A stretch of 64,000 nt of DNA. Origin: Akebia trifoliata (taxonomy: Eukaryota > Streptophyta > Magnoliopsida > Ranunculales > Lardizabalaceae). Location: contig CM030713.1 of assembly GCA_017979445.1 (NCBI GenBank), forward strand, positions 24,783,163 through 24,847,162, read 5' to 3'. Of this stretch, positions 24,900-35,609 are shown one piece after another. Both the position numbers and the translations under genes were made by a program. Below the pieces are notes generated by a model that saw only the letters and a list, made by a program, of their open reading frames with translations, did no database searches and was not told the origin of the DNA. The stretch's first letter is position 1; each line of letters opens with the position of its first letter.

Positions 24900-25477
24900 C
24901 CATGGAAAATGGGAATGTTTTCATTACCACACAAACCAAACACCACACAAGCTCCAAATGTGTTAGTTAGAAAGCCAGACCATTGAAAATTAAAGAGAGC
25001 AATGATACAGATAGAAAAACATTAAGTTTGAGCCAAAAGATATGGTGCAGCTTGCACAAAATGCAAATAGCAGGAAATATAACTTCAATTTCAGTATCAC
25101 TACATCGAGATACATACACATTGGTTTACAATGTCACCACATCGAGTCAAAGCTACCCACATCTCCTCCTCTTCTCTTCTCTTTCTTGATTAGCCCAAAG
25201 AAACAACTATGGTGCTGGCCTCTCCTACACCAATTGTAAGTGAAAAACTCCTTGCCGTTGGTCTTCCGTGTCAGATTTTAATCATACAAAATCTCTTAAC
25301 GTTATTATTATTCTATTATTCCCAATGGATCAAGAATCGTGCATATATCTCAAGAACTTATTCATGTTGCTAAGAATCAAAGTTCAGGGTACTTACCTTG
25401 TGTCATAATACAAAAACGTTGATCCGAGATTTGTGCTGGAGGTGTGCCTTTCGCAAGCCAATGAATCGAAGTATGTA

Positions 25478-25482
25478 AACCC
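25478..25482. repeat. Copia target-site duplication, left (AACCC)
   Basis: AACCC here and at 29988-29992 bracket the element exactly. Confidence 0.9.
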
Positions 25483-25682
25483 TGAGAGAGTTTGAAAAAC
25501 CACCAAACCTTTAGTGGTGAGTCCATTTCATCTATATATGCACAGTTCCATATTTGTATATGGTAATTACAAGTATGGAAATAAGCAATCAAATAAAATT
25601 AGAAGCTACAATTTTGGGTCAAAGAGAATGCAAATGGAAAGCTTTGAATTAAGGCTGAGGATCTTGAACATGATCCTTGACA
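25483..25682 (-). repeat. 3' LTR of Copia element
   Basis: 200-bp LTR matching 29784-29987. Short length and TG...CA ends are as expected for compact Copia families. Confidence 0.93.
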
Positions 25683-25690
25683 CCCCTCGC

Positions 25691-27306
25691 AAGTTGAGAG
25701 TCGGATTTGAGGGTATGTGAAGCTTGGATCGGAAGCGTTCAAATAGAGATTTTGATACACTTTTGGTGAAGATGTCGGCAACTTGCAAATGAGAAGACAC
25801 ATACTGAGTACAAAGCTTGCTAGCGATAACTAGCTCATGAAGAAATTGTTAGTCGAGCTCAACATGCTTGGCCCGTTTGTGAGAAACTGGATTGGAGTTT
25901 AAGAAGATGACACTCTTATTGTCACATAAGAGGAAGGGGCCGCTGTGGAATTGGAACTTTGAGGTCACTGAGGAGATGCGTGAACCAAAGAAGTTCGGAG
26001 GCAGTGAGCGCCAAAGCGCAATACTCAGATTCACAACTGGAGCGAGAAATAGTAGGTTGCTTTTTGGCACTCCAAGAAATCAAGTTGCCGCCAAGATAAA
26101 TAGAGTATCCAGAAGTAAAGCGGCGAGTATCAGGGTAGCCTGCCCAATCCTCATCTAAGTAAGCAACTAAGGCACCAAGAGCATCGGATGGATGGAAAGT
26201 GAGGCCAAAGTGTAGTGTGCCTTTAACATAGCGAGGAATGCGTTTAACAACAAGGAAGTGGTTTTCAGTCGGGGAGTGGAGAAATTGATTGACAGAGTTG
26301 ACAGTATGAGCAATATCCAGACGGGTGATGATTAGATACTGGAGAGCACCAACAAGAGATCTGTAAAGTGTAGGATTTGAGAACAAAGGACCATCAACAG
26401 ACAAGTGCTGGGAAACAACCATGGGTGTGTGAATAGGTTTGCTGTCAAGTAGTTGAGCTCATGTGACTGATGAAAAGGCCATCAAAGGTGGTCATTGCTT
26501 CAAGACCAAGGACGTAACTGAGAAGACCTAAATCTTCAGTGAAAAACTCAGAATTGAGTTTGCAAGTAAATCTGTGAAGAAGAGATGAGTTGTTGCCTAT
26601 AATAATGATGTCATCAACATAGAGGAGCAGATAGATTATATCAGAGTGCTTATGAAAAACAAATAGTGACGTGTCTGCACGACTGGAATAAAAACCAAGT
26701 CGAATGAGAAAATAGCTGAGGCGCTGGAACCAGGCACGAGGAGCTTGCTTTAGACCATAGAGAGCTTTCTGCAACTGACATACATGATTGGGAAAACGAG
26801 GGTCAATGTACCCAAGGGGTTGCTCCATATAAACATGTTCACTGAGATGACCATTGAGAAACACATTTTTGACATTAAGTTGACGAAGGGGCGATTTGTT
26901 GGTCACAACAAAGAGAGAGGACAACATGAACTATGGTAGCCTTGATGACAGGGCTAAAAGTGTTAGTATAGTTAAGACCAGGTACTTGTGTGTATCCCTT
27001 GGCTACAAGACGGGCTTTGAGACGTTCGATAGACCCGTCGGGCAAGTATTTGGTTCAAAACACCCATTTGGAACCCACAATGTTGGTGTTGGGAGGCCGA
27101 GGAACCAAAATCCAGGTACGATTGTTTTGCAAAACTTGAACTTCTTCGTCCATGGCAGCAAGCCAAGTAGGAGTTTTAGCAGCAGATTTGAATCCTTTAG
27201 GCTCAGTGGTTGCAAGAAGAGCAGAAAGAAGTCCAGAGGAACCCACAAAGCTAAGATGTGCCGGGTGGCGTTGTTTGAAGATGTCGGTTTTAGCTCGTGT
27301 GAGCAT
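25691..27306 (-). pseudogene. Copia pol: reverse transcriptase and RNase H
   Basis: RT pieces: 'WILVPRPPNTNIVGSKWVF' in the frame at 27055-27306, then '[20 protein letters not shown]', 'QLQKALYGLKQAPRAWF' and the catalytic YVDDIIIIG at 26445-26927. RNase H at 25922-26422 carries LDEDWAGYPDTRRFTSGY and SSCESEYCALA. The C-terminus ('VADIFTKS') runs on in other frames to about 25700. At least three frame changes and a stop between RT and RNase H disrupt it. The enzyme would copy the RNA genome into cDNA in virus-like particles; here it is a relic. Confidence 0.9.
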
Positions 27307-27433
27307 ATGATGAGAACCTAATGGAACAGCTGCAACAGGAGTGCGATCAGTGGTAATGGGCTCCGGAGAACCCGATCTGAAGTCCGAGTGTGACGAAGAT
27401 GGTCCTGTATAAGAATCAACTGCCTGTAAAGAC

Positions 27434-28846
27434 TCATCCAGTACAAATAATACACAAGGTGGATTTGGATTGAGGAATATGTCGGGAGTGTGATGCAGGG
27501 GAAGGTAGGGGCATGTCGGTGGGAGGAAGACTTGGTTCTAGAAAATTTGAGATTTGGAGAGAGGATATGGATTGGGCTTGGCAAGTATGTTGAAAGGGAA
27601 AATAGTTTTCGTCAAATTGGGCATGGCGGGTAATATAGAGTCTGGAAGTGGTGGGGTCAAGACAACGAAAACCTTTATAAGATAAATGATAATCCATAAA
27701 AATGCAAGGGATGCTACGAGGAGAAAACTTGTTAGTCATGTAATCATGTAAACAAGGATAAACACGACAACCAAATGAATGAAAGTTTTCATAATTAGGA
27801 AAGGAACCATATAGAAGTTGAAAAGATGACTTACCTCCGAGAAGCGGTATGGGCAAACGGTTAATGATGCAGGCCGCAGTGGAAGTGTGTGGGAATGTGA
27901 GAATGAAAAAGGAGGGCTAGAACTGTTTTAGGTACATGACAGTGTTTCCTTTCTGCATGACCATTTGGTGCAGGTGTATGAGGACAAGAGAGTTGATGAT
28001 GAATGCCAGACGAATGAAGGTGTGTTTTAAAGCAGTTGCTAGTGAATTTTGTACCACTGTCACTTTGAAATTTTTTTATACGTGCGGAATATTGATTTTC
28101 AACAAAATTTTGAAATTGAATAAAGGTGTTAAAGAAGCTAGATTTCAATTTCAATAGATAAAGCCAAGTGAAACGAGAATAATCGACAATAAATAAAACA
28201 TAGTATGTGAAACCCGAATTTGACTTTACAGGAGATGAGCCCCATAGATCGCAATGAATAAGATCTTTAACACTTTTGAAGATTGATGTTCAGTACAAGA
28301 ATAGGGCAAATGGTGATTCTTTGCAATTTGACCTGTATTACATAACGTAGGAGATGGCAATAAAGAAGTAAGATAAAGCTGTCATTTTTTATTCAGAAAA
28401 GAAATAACAGAATGATTTACATGTCCAAGGCGAGCATGCCATAAATCATATGAAGCATGAAGAGACTTATTTTTCAGGACAGAAATAAAAGTCGAATTTT
28501 CGCGTTCTAACACATATAGGCCACCATCTCGTTTACCAGTTGCCACCACTCTTCTTGTTTGGTGATTCTGAATAGTAAAAAGATTATTAGTAAACATAAC
28601 GGATAATGGAAAATCAGTCGTTAATTTACTAATGGACAAAATATTTTTGATGATTTTAGGGACAACCAAAACGTCTAATAGTTGAAAATCAGGGGAATGG
28701 GAAAGTTTACCAGTGTGGGTAATGGGTATAGACGCACCATTCCCAGCAATAACACAATCCTTACCTGTATAAGAAGTGGACTGGTCCAAGAAGGATTGGG
28801 CTGGAGTCATATGGGCTGAGGCCCCTATATCTAAAAACCAATACAA
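27434..28846 (-). pseudogene. Copia pol: protease, GAG-pre-integrase and integrase
   Basis: 28382-28846 starts with the aspartic protease motif FLDIGASAHMT, where families normally have D-T/S-G, so the active-site triad is altered (T to I). It ends with the pre-integrase block DLWHARLGHVNHS. The integrase core is at 27861-28154 (FQSDSGTKFTSNCF, with SGIHHQ and NGHAERKH), and its C-terminal part, including 'FGCRVYPCLHDYMTNKFSPRS', at 27434-27856. A stop and frame changes lie between these pieces. Normal role: cleave Gag-Pol and join cDNA to the chromosome. Confidence 0.9.
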
Positions 28847-28849
28847 GGC

Positions 28850-29727
28850 CTCATTTCCTGAAATGGAACACGATGCATTAAGGGCTTCGACGAGTTGAGC
28901 CTTAGGGACATGACCATGGCGTTCATACCATTGTCGGCATCGGTCAGCATAATGACCCTCAATGTGGCATATTTGGCAGCGCGGGGGTCGTCTGCCAGAG
29001 GAGTGTCCCTGTCCTCGTCCATTGCCGCTAGTTTGAGTCGGTTGATTGCGAGGTTGCGATTGGTGATTATGAATGCTACAGGAGAAGGTGCAGCCAACTC
29101 CAATGATTTTTGAAAGAGCTCAAAGCTCTCTGCTTTTGGCACAAGATCTGTGAAACAAGGCAAAGGAGTGAGGGCCATTTGGGCCATGGAGAAGCTCGAG
29201 AATTTCGAGCCCAGACCTTCGAGGAACCAGTGCACTTTATCAGTGCCATTGACGGGTCGTCTGATTGCATGGAGTTGATCGCAGAGGGCCTTGAAGGAGC
29301 GTGCATACTCCGAAACAGATCTGCTGCCTCTTTTCATCAGTTACAAGTAATCCATGAGACGGATTTCAGAGGCTTTGGAGCGGTGGCTGAAGGTGTTTTC
29401 CAAGGCAACCCACACCTCACGTGAAGTGGAGAGTCCCACAACTTCAGCCATGGCCTTCTCAATTAGGGAGGACAATAGAAGGCTAAGGAGGCATTGATCA
29501 GTATGTTTCCATGCCACATGTTTGATGTTTGGTGTCTGAGAATTTTCAGGGGTGAAACGAGGTGGGATTTCTATAGTTGCACCCACATAGCTAATTAGTT
29601 CTTGACTTTCTAATAGGGGAAGCAATTAGCTTTTCCATAGGAGATAGTTGGAAGAGGATAGTTAGATTGAAACAATGTGGATGAGGGTATTGAAAGGGAG
29701 AAGAGTGGAGGAGGGTTCAGTAGCCAT
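28850..29727 (-). pseudogene. Copia gag
   Basis: ATG at 29727 opens with MATEPSSTLLPF, but the frame shifts soon after. The UBN2-type capsid region is visible at 29341-29625 (ISYVGATIEIPPRF...WVALENTF) and 28990-29337 (SVSEYARSFKALCDQLHAI). A zinc knuckle CQICHIEGHYADRC (CX2CX4HX4C) is present near 28938-28980 in a frame different from the capsid. Gag would form the particle and bind RNA. At least two frameshifts make this copy non-coding. Confidence 0.85.
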
Positions 29728-29770
29728 GGAAAGGAAAAGAGGATCGTGAGAAGGATCTTAATTTGTATTG

Positions 29771-29783
29771 TCTCTTGATACCA
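29771..29783 (-). other. Copia primer-binding site
   Basis: TGGTATCAAGAGA on the minus strand follows the 5' LTR directly and resembles the initiator-methionine tRNA site (TGGTATCAGAGC) used by most plant Copia elements. Confidence 0.85.
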
Positions 29784-29987
29784 TGAGAGAGTTTGAAAAA
29801 CCATCACACCTTCAGTGGTGAGTCCATTTCATCTATATATATGCATAATTCCATATTTGTATATGGTAATTACAAGTATGGAAAGAAGCAATCAAATAAA
29901 ATTAGAAGCTATAATTTTGGGTCAAAGAGAATGCAAATGGAAAGCTCTTTGAATTAAGGCTAAAGATCTTGAACATGATCATTGACA
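29784..29987 (-). repeat. 5' LTR of Copia element
   Basis: 204-bp LTR, homologous to 25483-25682. It ends TCTCTCA next to the primer-binding site, and its TGTCAATG start abuts AACCC. Confidence 0.93.
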
Positions 29988-29992
29988 AACCC
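29988..29992. repeat. Copia target-site duplication, right (AACCC)
   Basis: Matches 25478-25482. Confidence 0.9.
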
Positions 29993-30011
29993 CAATTGAG
30001 TTCTTCAATTT

Positions 30012-30340
30012 CTAGACCCACCTTCTCTCTCCTCTCTAATAGGATTCTTGTGAGTTATGGATATCACAACGTTCTACATCCTACGAGTATATTATGTGCA
30101 TCTCTCACTATTAGTCTATTATGGGGTGTTGATCCTCTTACATAAATGGAGATAGAGGGCTTAGAGATCCTCTCTTAGGAAGATTCTTATCCATTAATGT
30201 GTCATACTAAACTTAAAAGAGTATATTTCTAATTCTAATGAGATTGGGAATCATCTTTAATATTGACATCCCTAATATATATAGAATCCTTGGCAAGTGA
30301 AATTATTAAAACTGTGTAGGTCAATGGGCCACATGAATTT
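30012..30340. other. Unassigned interval
   Basis: Between the split exon and the GA 2-oxidase fragment. It would be intron of the minus-strand gene if that gene continues upstream. Nothing else recognised. Confidence 0.4.
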
Positions 30341-30664
30341 GATTATAACATTCCGAACATCGATCTCTCACAAAAGAGGTCCCAAGTATCATAACTCATT
30401 GTGAAAGCAAGTGAAGACTATGGTTTCTTTAAGGTGGTTAACCATGGTGTCTCAAAGGAGATAATAGATAGGATGGAAGAAGAAGAGATCAACTTCTTTG
30501 CTAAACTAGTTTTGGAGAAGGAAAGAGCTGGGCCTCCTAACCTTATTGGCTATGGCACCAAGAATATTGGTTTGAAAGGAGATATGGGTGAAGTTGAGTA
30601 TCTTCTCCTTCATACCAATCCTCAATTTATTTCTCAATTATCCAAAGCCATCTCCTTGATTAGG
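30341..30664 (+). pseudogene. Gibberellin 2-oxidase, N-terminal fragment
   Basis: The plus-strand frame reads NIPNIDLSQKRSQVS, a TAA stop (30392-30394), then LIVKASEDYGFFKVVNHGVS, MEEEEINFFAKLVLEKERAG, IGYGTKNIGLKGDMGEVEYL and HTNPQFISQLSKAIS. This is the N-terminal domain of class I GA 2-beta-dioxygenases, which inactivate bioactive gibberellins. Homology stops at the end of what is normally exon 1. The Fe(II)-binding HxD...H and 2-oxoglutarate RxS regions are absent. The stop and truncation make it a pseudogene. A start codon for the intact protein is not visible upstream. Confidence 0.85.
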
Positions 30665-30961
30665 GTAATCAGAAACAGTCTATAAAATGTTAGACTCCTT
30701 GAAAAAATTTGACCATTTGATTGGGGATCAACCACCAATAATCCTTTCAATTGGGGATTAACTGCGTAAATATCAAAATTTTACTATTGAACTCCCTCCA
30801 AAGATTACAATAGAATCCTTATATAAAAAAATAAACATAGTTCTACCATGATTAAACTTCCTAACCAGACTTCTACTTTGATTGAATTTTCTAAACAAAC
30901 AATGAATAAAATTAGGACTTTCTAAAAGCAGCTTCCTAAATTAGGACTCTCTAATAATAGT
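30665..30961. other. Unassigned interval
   Basis: AT-rich sequence with two copies of 'attggggat' near 30722 and 30753. No continuation of the GA 2-oxidase is found. Confidence 0.4.
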
Positions 30962-32724
30962 TGAAAGCGCCCTCGATCCGTGGGGTGCGCGGATCCGCTT
31001 TTGACCCTTGAGGTTTGGGAGTCGCCACCTAGTTATTGTGATCTAGGAACCAAACTGACTCTAAAATGGATAAAAAGGAACTAATCTACTATAGAAATCT
31101 GAATCCGGAGATCATGTTACGGGGTTGGAAGGTGTTAGGCACCAACCCCGCCCGGCCAATGCCGGTCTCTACTTATTCCAAATATAACTACATCGCTAAT
31201 GATAAAACCTAGATTAAAAAATAATAAAAAAACCTTACCTTCGATCTGCAAAAGTACTATTCCCTCAGATCTGAAAAACAGTTCCTTGTACCGTACTCCT
31301 TGCTTTGTTTTGTCTCCGGATCTGATTTCTGATCTCCGAGGCAAAGTGTCTCCTTCTTGGATCTGGATGCTTTGAATTTGTGGTGGATTTTTGGGGTATT
31401 TTTGAAAGGTTTCTAGGTGTTTTTTAGGCTAAAATCGGAGTATGGGTGTTAGGGAAGGAGTTGGGGCTCCAAAATTAGGGTTTTGGGGAGGTTGTGGAGG
31501 CTTCTTCACCTACTTTTTCTAGGGTTTCTTCTTTGATCCGAAAATAGGGTGTGGAGGCTCCTATTTATAAAGTTTTTAGAAGCATTAGGGTTTGATTAGG
31601 GTTTCTTTTAGGGTTTCAATTAGGGTTTTGATTTAGTCTTTAGGATTTTAGGGTTTTAGGGTTTTGACTTTAGTCTTATGAGATTGACTTGATTAGGGTT
31701 TTGATTTAGGGTTTTGACCTTGGTCTTATGAGATTGACTTGATTAGATTAGGGTTTTGATTTGGGGTTTTGACCTTAGTCTTATGAGATTGACTCGATTA
31801 GTTTAGATTAGGGTTTTGACTTTAGTCTTATGAGATTGACTTTAATACTTGACTCTAGTCTTGCTTAATTGACTTTAATTTTGACTTTGGTCTTATTTGA
31901 TTGACTTTAATATCTTGAATTTAGTCTTGCTTGATTGATTTTAAATTTTTGGAGAACCCCTTTCTATTATATCTTTAATTTTTTGGACTCCCAAATGGAG
32001 GGGTCCTTAAAGAAATATCCCACGAACCCTCAACAATTTTGCCTGAGAGTCCAATTAATCGATTTTTTAGGTTCAACTTTTTAAATTAATTTCATTAATG
32101 TTTCACTTTAATTATTTAATGTTTTATTTATTAATTTCGAATTTTTTAATTATGAAAATTGTGAAATTACCGTTTTACCCCCGGAGAGGACTTTTCACGT
32201 TTCAAGTCAATTTTTAATGTTCTAGGATGTTTCAGAATCAGTTTTTCGTAAGGAATTCAATGAGAATGTTGGTTTGTGTCATTTATGAAAATTTTTATGT
32301 GAAATTATTGTGAACTTTATGAGGGGCATTTTCGTAATTTTGTCAAATTTTGTTAAAATTGGTGAAATGATTTATTTGGTTCCGATTTGTTATTTTATGT
32401 GTTTGAGAGAGTTTTTCTAAGCGTAACGTAGGCTCTAGGGTTGTTTTGAGGTTAGGGGTATTTTGGTAATTTAATCATTTTTAGTGATTTTTATCGTGAA
32501 GCTTCTTTTTGGTTTGCAAGATGATGATTTCTATGTTTCTGGGGTCGTATTTTCCTAGCGTAGCGTGGTTTCTAAGTTTTGTCAGTTCGAGATACCTTAT
32601 CCGGATTTCTGAAACATATCTGGTAACAAAATAAAGCATTGGAATAGACATCCATCATTGGGAACCTTTGCGATCGGGTTGACGACTTGATTAATCAGGC
32701 GGATGCAAAAATGGGGTGTCTACC
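30962..32724 (-). mobile_element. Probable solo LTR of an Ogre/Tat-type Gypsy element
   Basis: On the minus strand the block begins GTAGACACCCCATTTTTGCA (32704-32723), a start typical of long plant Tat/Ogre LTRs, and it ends at CGCTTTCA (30962). Other familiar blocks are 'gggagtcgccacctagtta' at 31018 and 'ggtgttaggcaccaacccc' at 31131. The interior is non-coding, with reiterated 'tagggttttga' and 'agtcttatgagattgactt' motifs (31610-31870). Clear 5-bp target duplications were not found, so the boundaries are tentative. Confidence 0.5.
31600..31930. repeat. Imperfect short tandem repeats
   Basis: 'tagtcttatgagattgactt' recurs about every 55-70 bp from 31670 to 31850, mixed with 'ttagggttttga' units. 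It lies inside the probable LTR. Confidence 0.75.
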
Positions 32725-32744
32725 TGTATGTTCTAAATATATCG

Positions 32745-34790
32745 GTTTCCTAACATCCGACCCCCCATGAATCATTGTTTGTCCTCAAACTGGAAAATCT
32801 GAAAAGCGAGTATTGAAAGCATCATAATCTTCCCAATTAGCTTCCTCCACCAAATGATCCTTGCACTTTATGAGCCAACGAGTGACAACATGATTGTTTT
32901 ACTTGAATAAGCCACGATCAAGAATTTTCTCAGGTACCCAATAAAAAACATTGGCATGAATTGATAAGTTTGGATTGGAAGTAACATTGGCACCTAACTT
33001 TATCTTCAAAGCAGAGACATGAAAAACTGGGTGAATTCAATACCCCACAGGAATTTCCAACTTATAGGAAACATGACCAATCTTAATAGTAATTCGAAAA
33101 GGCACATGAAAGGGAGGTGAGAATTTTGAAAAAGATGAAGAAGTAGCTGTGGACTAGCAATATGGTTGCAATCGTAAGTAGACCCAATCATTGATCTCAA
33201 AACTAAAATCGGTGCAATTACCACCTGTATACAATTTCATACGAGCTTGAGCCTTCTGAAGATGATCCTTTAAAAGTTGGATGGTATTATCACGCTACCA
33301 TAAGGCAATATCAACTGCATGAACGTCAATAGTATTACTAAGGCAAGTTGAGATGGAGGGTGGTGGGTGACTGACTATACATAGCCTGAAATGGGGTCAT
33401 CTTAATTGCAGAATGAAAGTTGGTGTTGTACCACCATTCGGCACAAGGTAACCAACATGTCCAAGCCGAAGGTTTTTGACCTGCGAAACAACGAAGGTAA
33501 CATTCCAAAGTGTGATTGGTAACATCGATTTGACCGTCCGTTTGAGGATGATAGGCTGAACTATAACACAATTGGGTGTCTTGCAGTGCAAAAAATACTT
33601 CCCAAAAGTTACTTTAAAAAAATGGGGTCGTGATCACTAACGATAGTATAAGGCATCCCATGCAAACAAACAATATCCCGTACAAAAACATCGGCAATAG
33701 TAGCTGTGATATAAGGATGCGAAAGGGTAGTAAAATGGGCATATTTCAATAGGATCGACAACCACCAAAATAATAGTCTTCCCATTGGAAAAGGGCAACC
33801 AACAATAAATTCTAAAGATAAATCCATCGAAACATCATTGGGGTTGGCAAGGGATTAAGAAGACTAGGAGGCAAGATAGCTCCCATCTTATTTTGTTGAC
33901 AAATATTACATTGAACAACATATGATTTAGTTGCTCCCTTCATTCTAGGCCAATAGAAATTATGTTGCAGTTGTTTATAAGTACGCAAGAAACCAGTATG
34001 ACCACCGGTTGGAGTAGTATGAAATTCATGTAGTAGTTTCGAACACCAATCAGAAGAAGGAACAACCACAATACAACCTTTATAGCGTAGGATGCCATCA
34101 ACATATGAATAATACTCTTAGGAGAGGAGAAATTTTGAATGGCCTTAATAATAGTACTCATAGAAGGATCAAAATGACACTCCCGAACAATATCCTGAAT
34201 GCTAGAAAAAATAGGTGAAGAAAGAACAAAGACGTGGGAAGATTCAAAAACTCAAGATAAAGCATTTGCAGCCTATTTGCGGATTTGGGACGATATAAAA
34301 TTGTATAATCATATCCCAATAACTTCGATAACCATTTTTGTTGCTCAATGGAAGAAAGACGTTGCTCCAAAAAATACTTAAGACTCCGATGATTCGTATA
34401 AATTTGAAAGTGGTGGCCCAATAAGTAATGACGCCATTTCTGCACTGCGTGACAATAACAAACATTTCCTCGTATAAATTGAAAGATTCAAAGCTTTACC
34501 AGAAAGGGTCTTGCTGAAATACGCGATACGACAACCTTCGTGCAAAAGAATCGCATCGAGACCATTGTCGGAAGCATCACTTTCAATGGTAAAATCTTTA
34601 AAGAGCTAACACAGGTACAAAAATAGGTCGACCCTGTAGAGTGCTTGTAATTCGCATAATGTTAGGCCGAGTAGAACCCTTGAAAGCATGCAATGAAATT
34701 TTTGGAGTGGAGAAGTTTGAACCCGAATTATCATCATTAACATTATGTGGTTTAAAAGCGATTTTGTCATTATCGATGTCGATCACTTTC
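32745..34790 (-). mobile_element. Chromovirus (Ty3/Gypsy) relic lacking reverse transcriptase
   Basis: Minus-strand order: protease start (ISLHAFKGSTRPNIMRIT, 34640-34700); then, at about 34615, directly RNase H (DFTIESDASDN, LSGKALNLS; YTNHRSLKYFLEQR at 34158-34445); integrase zinc finger (GHTGFLRTYKQLQ, CNICQQNK; 33812-34069); integrase core (33609-33827; YHPQTDGQIDVTNHTLECYL at 33338-33571); and a chromodomain-like C-terminus (EKILDRGLFK, TRWLIKCKDH, EEANWEDYDAF; 32800-32945). The whole RT between protease and RNase H is missing. Stops and frame changes are frequent, and no LTRs were identified. Confidence 0.85.
33338..34069 (-). pseudogene. Gypsy integrase fragments
   Basis: Three open pieces in successive frames carry the HHCC zinc finger (H...H and CNIC at 33812-34069), the first core Asp region (33609-33827; 'VSDHDPIFLK') and the YHPQTDGQ block (33338-33571), in which the expected catalytic Glu following TDGQ is read as D in 'IDVTN'. 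Normally the enzyme inserts the element's cDNA. Frameshifts inactivate it. Confidence 0.85.
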
Positions 34791-35609
34791 TCTCAGAAGA
34801 TAGAAGCTCTCCTTTTAGAGAAGAAGAAGCTCTCAAGCCCTCCTTTAGAGATAAAACAAAGCTCTTCAAAAGACTCAAACTTCGATTAAAGAGAAGAGCA
34901 AGCCTAAAACCCTTCTTCAAAAATCAAGAAATTTTTCTCAACAGATAAAATGCGAAGTCCGAAGAGAAGAAAATATATAGAAGCCTCTACATAAGATCAA
35001 ACACAAACAAAATCATCGTCAAAGCAACTTTCTCAGTCGATCACGCGCAAAGCCCGGAGAGAAGAAAGCTCCACACATCATCTTTATTTTTTTACTTGAC
35101 TGTTAATTAGAGAAAAATATTGAGATTTGTATCATCACTTTCATCAAAATCAACAAAATCAATAATAAATTTGAAAGATCTATCTCAAGATTTATGAAAC
35201 AAGATCGCGAATGATTTTATATTGATTTTGATAAAAAATGGAGATTACAGATCTTAGTGTTTTCTTCTAATTAATAGTCAAGTATAAAAATAAAGATGGC
35301 GTGTGTAGTTTTTTTTACTCCAGGTTTCGAGCGTGATCGGTTGAAAATGTTGTTTTGATGGTGGCCTTATTTGTGTTTGATTTTCTTAGAGGCATCTGTA
35401 GATTTTCTTCTCTTTGGGATTAGCGCATTATTGGTTGAGAAGGTTTTTTTGGCTTCCAAAGAAGAGTTTTAAGCTTGATTTTCTTTTTTTTCTCTTTAAT
35501 TAGAGTATGAGTCTCTTGAAGAGTTTTGCTTTGTTTTTGGAAGAGGATTTGAAAATTTCTTCTTCTTAGAGGGGGAATATCTATCTTTTGAGAGAAAGTA
35601 CCCAGATTG
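34785..35609. repeat. Large inverted repeat (hairpin), arms about 330 bp
   Basis: Left arm 34785-35115 and right arm 35268-35609 are inverted copies with perhaps 80 percent identity. Examples: 'aacacaaacaaaatcat' near 34998 pairs with the complement of 35370-35385, and 'catctttatttttttacttgactgttaatta' pairs with 35270-35300. The loop is about 150 bp. Both arms include 'gaagaaaatat/ctacag', so the content is the same sequence twice. No coding sequence recognised. Confidence 0.75.

Larger units (their letters stand above)
25483..29987 (-). mobile_element. Complete Ty1/Copia retrotransposon (4,505 bp)
   Basis: The element lies on the minus strand with two LTRs (29784-29987 and 25483-25682) that begin TGTCAA and end TCTCTCA. 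A primer-binding site TGGTATCAAGAG follows the 5' LTR at 29771-29783, a polypurine tract GCGAGGGG precedes the 3' LTR at 25683-25690, and AACCC target duplications flank it. By-eye comparison of the LTRs gives about 10 substitutions and two 2-bp indels in 200 bp (near 5 percent), so insertion was not very recent. Domain order gag, protease, integrase, RT, RNase H is that of Copia. Stops, frameshifts and a changed protease motif make it non-autonomous. It sits within a coding exon of the gene at 25190-30011. Confidence 0.95.
25190..30011 (-). pseudogene. Last two exons of an unrecognised host gene, split by a Copia element
   Basis: The terminal exon 25190-25224 encodes EASTIVVSLG and a TAA stop, with acceptor GGTGTAG. 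The preceding exon has its donor GTAAGT at 25396 and runs to 25482, where the Copia LTR starts. After removal of the element and one AACCC copy it continues at 29993-30011, to an acceptor TCTAG. The joined exon is 105 nt (2 + 34 codons + 1) with no stop: EIEELNWGLHTSIHWLAKG then TPPAQISDQRFCIMTQ, phase-matched to the last exon (G|GA). I do not recognise the family. Upstream exons were not found; a GA 2-oxidase piece lies at 30341. With 4.5 kb of retroelement in a coding exon, normal expression is unlikely. Confidence 0.6.
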
